DNA from: CBEUVQ01 sp965546615
Lineage (GTDB): Bacteria > Bacillota > Desulfotomaculia > Desulfotomaculales > Desulfohalotomaculaceae
NCBI GenBank assembly: GCA_965546615.1
Contig: CBEUVQ010000065.1
Coordinates: 1 to 6,666 of the forward strand
Direction: 5' to 3'
Length of the DNA stretch: 6,666 bases
The translations under genes were made by a program, and so were the position numbers. Below are positions 5,244 through 6,666 of this stretch, in pieces (the stretch's first letter is position 1; each line of letters opens with the position of its first letter). Under the pieces are notes generated by a model. That model did no database searches, had not been told where the DNA came from, and was given only the letters and a program-made list of their open reading frames with translations.

Positions 5244-5336
5244 TATTTTTGGTGGGAAAATTTTGCATCTTAGTATTGTCATATAGTGTAACCCTGCCTT
5301 AGATTGATGGACGCGGTCCAGAGAGAGGTGTCCATC

Positions 5337-5640
5337 TTGAAACGTTATAATAAAAAGAAGAAGCAAGTCAGTTGGTGCTAAACCAAAAGCGACTGGTAGC
5401 AGTAGTAACCAAGGTACTTTGGATTTATCACACTGCCTTTCATATTTGGATTAACTAGTATAAAAGAAGCACAAAGAAGATGCTTTTTCCAGTAGCGGCG
5501 ACTTAAGATGCGAAGAGGGAGGAATCAGACCTTTAAAGGAACAGGTAGCCGATTTGCAGGGGGAAAATGCTTGAAGGTCCTATCTTTTTGCTATAAGAAT
5601 ATGTGATTGACGAAAAATCAGGGGTATCATTTTTTGGAAG
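5337..5640 (+). pseudogene. IS3-family orfA fossil, near full length, and orfB start (copy 2)
   Basis: Reading across frame changes from TTG 5337 gives MKRYNKKKK, then SQLVLNQKRLVAVVTKVLW (helix-turn-helix region), then IYHTAFHIWIN. After an in-frame stop and a one-base shift come KKHKEDAFSSSGDL and IRPLKEQVADLQGENA, with a stop at 5572-5574. This is the order of an IS3-family OrfA: N-terminal KRY, HTH ending in W.N.YK, linker, leucine zipper. EYVIDEKS follows as the OrfB start. Several stops and shifts show that it is inactive, and no right end or DDE domain remains. The tail of the fossil merges into the mazE operator and promoter. Confidence 0.82.
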
Positions 5641-5641
5641 G

Positions 5642-5664
5642 ATATATATACTATGTATATATAT
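5642..5664 (+). promoter_or_regulatory. MazE-type palindromic operator, copy 2
   Basis: ATATATATAC (5642-5651) and GTATATATAT (5655-5664) are perfect 10-base arms around TAT. Compared with copy 1, G1344 has become A5644 and its partner C1362 has become T5662, preserving symmetry. It overlaps the -35 region of the mazEF promoter, which fits autorepression by MazE and MazEF complexes. Confidence 0.72.
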
Positions 5665-5686
5665 TTTGGCTTCGGGGTGATATAAT
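5658..5686 (+). promoter_or_regulatory. mazEF promoter
   Basis: A perfect TATAAT (5681-5686) with TGA extension at 5678-5680 and a weak -35 (TATATA, 5658-5663) at 17 bases inside the operator palindrome. A short palindrome, AGGAA-AA-TTCCT (5695-5706), lies just downstream in the leader and is conserved in copy 1 at 1395-1406. Confidence 0.7.
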
Positions 5687-5705
5687 GAACTCAAAGGAAA
5701 ATTCC

Positions 5706-5745
5706 TAAAGTAAAATAAACTAAAATAAAGTAAAGTAAAGTAAAG
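5706..5745 (+). repeat. Pentamer tandem repeat in the mazEF leader, eight units
   Basis: Eight gap-free units TAAAG, TAAAA, TAAAC, TAAAA and four TAAAG lead straight into GAGGG, so the last unit forms part of the ribosome binding site. Copy 1 has six units. Changes in number alter leader length but not the spacing from Shine-Dalgarno to ATG. Confidence 0.75.
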
Positions 5746-5756
5746 GAGGGGACTAC

Positions 5757-6008
5757 ATGTCTACAGTTGTTACTCAAAAATGGGGAAACAGTTTGGGCAT
5801 TCGTATCCCCAAAGATGCTGCTGAGAAAATAGGGATCAAACAAGGTTCCGAAATGGAATTAAACGTGATTGAAAATGAAGGGATCATCACATTAAAGCCC
5901 AAAAAAATTAGGAAGAAATATACATTGGAAGAGCTAATATCACAGATTACACTTGAAAATAGACACGGGGAAATTGATTTTGGGATAAAAGGGCGTGAAT
6001 TGATTTAA
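5757..6008 (+). CDS. mazE: MazE antitoxin, AbrB-type DNA-binding fold
   Basis: The start ATG follows AAGGAGG by seven bases. The 83-residue protein begins with the hallmark KWGNSLGIRIPKDAAEKIGI (residues 8-27) of the MazE/AbrB swapped-hairpin fold, which dimerises and binds operator DNA. KQGSEMELNV and IITLKPKK complete the fold. The C-terminal tail (about 54-83: KYTLEELISQIT, then HGEIDFG and GRELI) is the usual segment that wraps the toxin and blocks its RNA-binding groove. Stop and mazF start overlap as TAATG, so the two are coupled. The protein likely represses its own promoter through the palindrome at 5642-5664 and could act in trans on the copy-1 operator at 1341-1365, inferred from their close similarity. 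Confidence 0.95.
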   Translation: MSTVVTQKWGNSLGIRIPKDAAEKIGIKQGSEMELNVIENEGIITLKPKKIRKKYTLEELISQITLENRHGEIDFGIKGRELI

Positions 6009-6394
6009 TGCCGCTGTACGTACCAGAGAGAGGCGATTTTATTGTTATAAACTTCAGTCCACAAGCCGGTTATGTGCAGGCTGGCAGAAAGAATGCTGTT
6101 GTTTTATCTCCTAAAAAATTCAATCAAGCAACAGGATTTATAGCTGTTTGTCCGATTACAAATCAAAAGAAGGGTTATCCCTTCGAAGTAGATTTACCCA
6201 AAGAAGGGATATCTCTTGATGATTGTGCCTATCCAGTAACAGGTGTAATTTTAACTGATCAAATAAAATCATTGGATTGGGAAGCTCGTAATTTAAAAAT
6301 ATTAAAGAAGTATAATCCAAAAGATGTACAAATTGAAGAAATAGATAAAATCATTGATGAATGCCTAGCAAAGATAGAAACATATCTGACTTGA
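6008..6394 (+). CDS. mazF: MazF-family endoribonuclease toxin
   Basis: This 128-residue protein of the MazF/PemK/ChpB family is expected to cut cellular RNA at short sequence motifs and arrest growth when its antitoxin is lost. Family landmarks are in order: VPERGDFIVINFSPQAG (residues 5-21); R27 in GRKNAVVLSP, equivalent to the catalytic arginine; CPITNQ with T51, the catalytic threonine; YPFEVDLP; and DQIKSLDW (84-91), a near-universal block. Length is slightly above the usual 110-120 residues, with an acidic helical tail. All key residues are present, so it should be active. It has no separate ribosome binding site of strength and relies on coupling to mazE. A terminator follows directly. 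The cleavage motif cannot be predicted from the sequence by eye. Confidence 0.95.
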   Translation: MPLYVPERGDFIVINFSPQAGYVQAGRKNAVVLSPKKFNQATGFIAVCPITNQKKGYPFEVDLPKEGISLDDCAYPVTGVILTDQIKSLDWEARNLKILKKYNPKDVQIEEIDKIIDECLAKIETYLT

Positions 6395-6397
6395 TAT

Positions 6398-6440
6398 TAA
6401 TCCTTTTCTTTTAGAAAGGGTTATTTTTGTGTGTTTTTTT
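6398..6440 (+). terminator. Rho-independent terminator of mazEF
   Basis: TAATCCTTT (6398-6406) pairs with AAAGGGTTA (6415-6423), nine pairs with one G-T, across an eight-base loop. TTTTT and, after GTGTG, a run of seven T follow. Confidence 0.82.
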
Positions 6441-6452
6441 GCAATTGTAATT

Positions 6453-6666
6453 GCTTTGAAAATGAAAACACGGAAATAAAAAAGGTAAATTTCGGTTTTC
6501 GCATCCTGTTTGTGTTTCATTCCGGGAAAACAGAGAGATATATATTTATAAGTAACAACCAGTTAATGAGGTGAAAAGCAAAATGAATGTTTGGATCAAA
6601 GAGCTGCTCAAGAATCTGGATAAAAATCTTGATGAGAATAAAAAAATTGCAATTATGGAAGCGTGC
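6453..6666 (+). repeat. Direct repeat A, copy 2 (cut by window edge)
   Basis: Matches 126-445 in the same direction. It keeps the last codons and stop of the gene seen at 1-152 as a remnant, lacks the 103-base segment with the hairpin and extended -10 promoter, and leads into the second cysteine-rich gene. Confidence 0.85.
6583..6666 (+). CDS. Second copy of the cysteine-rich protein, N-terminus only
   Basis: The first 28 codons are visible (MNVWIKELLKNLDKNLDE and onward to MEAC), differing from the first copy by one residue, R10 to K. The ribosome binding site is GAGGTG (6568-6573), weaker than GAGGAGG in copy 1. The promoter used by copy 1 is absent here; a TTATAA at about 6546-6551 is the only -10-like word close by and has no good -35. 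The rest of the gene is outside the window, so whether it is intact is unknown. It is presumably a paralogue with the same role as the protein at 362-772. Confidence 0.85.
   Translation, partial: MNVWIKELLKNLDKNLDENKKIAIMEAC

Larger units (their letters stand above)
5286..5923 (+). repeat. Direct repeat B, copy 2 (IS3 fossil, promoter, start of mazE)
   Basis: This is the longer partner of 1104-1600. It retains the N-terminal part of orfA that copy 1 has lost and leads into intact mazE and mazF. TGTAACCCTGCC at 5287-5298, where homology with copy 1 begins, looks like the left end of the old IS. GATGGAC (5306-5312) pairs with GTCCATC (5330-5336) just before orfA, as is common in IS3-type ends. 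The two B copies flank the cargo operon in direct orientation. Confidence 0.88.

Noticed and set aside
5244..5285. Terminator after the cargo operon
   Set aside because: Only a weak AT hairpin around ATTTTT and AAAAT is possible; no stable stem with a T-run.
1104..5923. Active composite transposon formed by the two IS copies
   Set aside because: Both IS remnants lack the DDE transposase domain and a right end and contain stops and frameshifts, so they cannot mobilise the cargo. Homologous recombination remains possible.
1..6666. CRISPR array, tRNA, rRNA or tyrosine-recombinase attachment site
   Set aside because: No regularly spaced repeats, no tRNA-like cloverleaf and no integrase gene are visible; the only tandem repeats are the leader pentamers.

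Overview
The window looks like an accessory island in a low-GC Gram-positive anaerobe, most likely a clostridial Firmicute. The grounds are strong purine-rich Shine-Dalgarno sites (AGGAGG), TGn-extended TATAAT promoters, AT-rich codon use, and a cysteine-rich small protein family I associate with Clostridia. The organism call is inference.

Layout: (1) 1-152, the C-terminal end of an unrecognised membrane protein. (2) 362-772, a 136-residue cysteine-rich protein followed by a clear rho-independent terminator. (3) 1104-1958, a gene graveyard in + orientation: a decayed IS3-family orfA/orfB head, a mazEF promoter with a palindromic operator, a frameshifted and truncated mazE, and the frameshifted C-terminal end of a phage terminase large subunit. 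(4) 2048-5243, an intact, tightly packed and more AT-rich four-gene operon: a TerB-like protein, a YkgJ-type CxxCxxCC mini-protein, a 357-residue glycine-zipper/coiled-coil protein, and a 481-residue protein with a possible PD-(D/E)XK-like (QSK) motif plus Gly/Ala-rich hydrophobic segments. (5) 5286-6394, a second copy of the IS3 fossil, promoter and operator, this time with intact mazE and mazF and a terminator. (6) 6453-6666, a second copy of the leader and start of the cysteine-rich gene, running off the window.

The order is therefore A1-B1-cargo-B2-A2, where A is the cysteine-rich gene unit and B is the IS3-fossil/mazE unit. All four repeat copies lie in the same direction. The cargo lies between a broken and a working mazE. 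The two mazE operators differ by a mirror-symmetric pair of substitutions that keeps both palindromes perfect, so MazE made from copy B2 could plausibly bind both sites.

The most interesting candidate is the four-gene cargo. It pairs a TerB-fold protein and a metal-binding-type cysteine protein with two proteins that each carry long Gly/Ala-rich, membrane-active-looking segments, one of them with a possible nuclease-like N-terminus. It is co-directional and coupled (4-base overlap, 1-base overlap, 9-base gap), has its own promoter, and sits in a mobile-element scrap heap beside a toxin-antitoxin pair. That context resembles a defence or conflict island. The function is inference; no named system is recognised.
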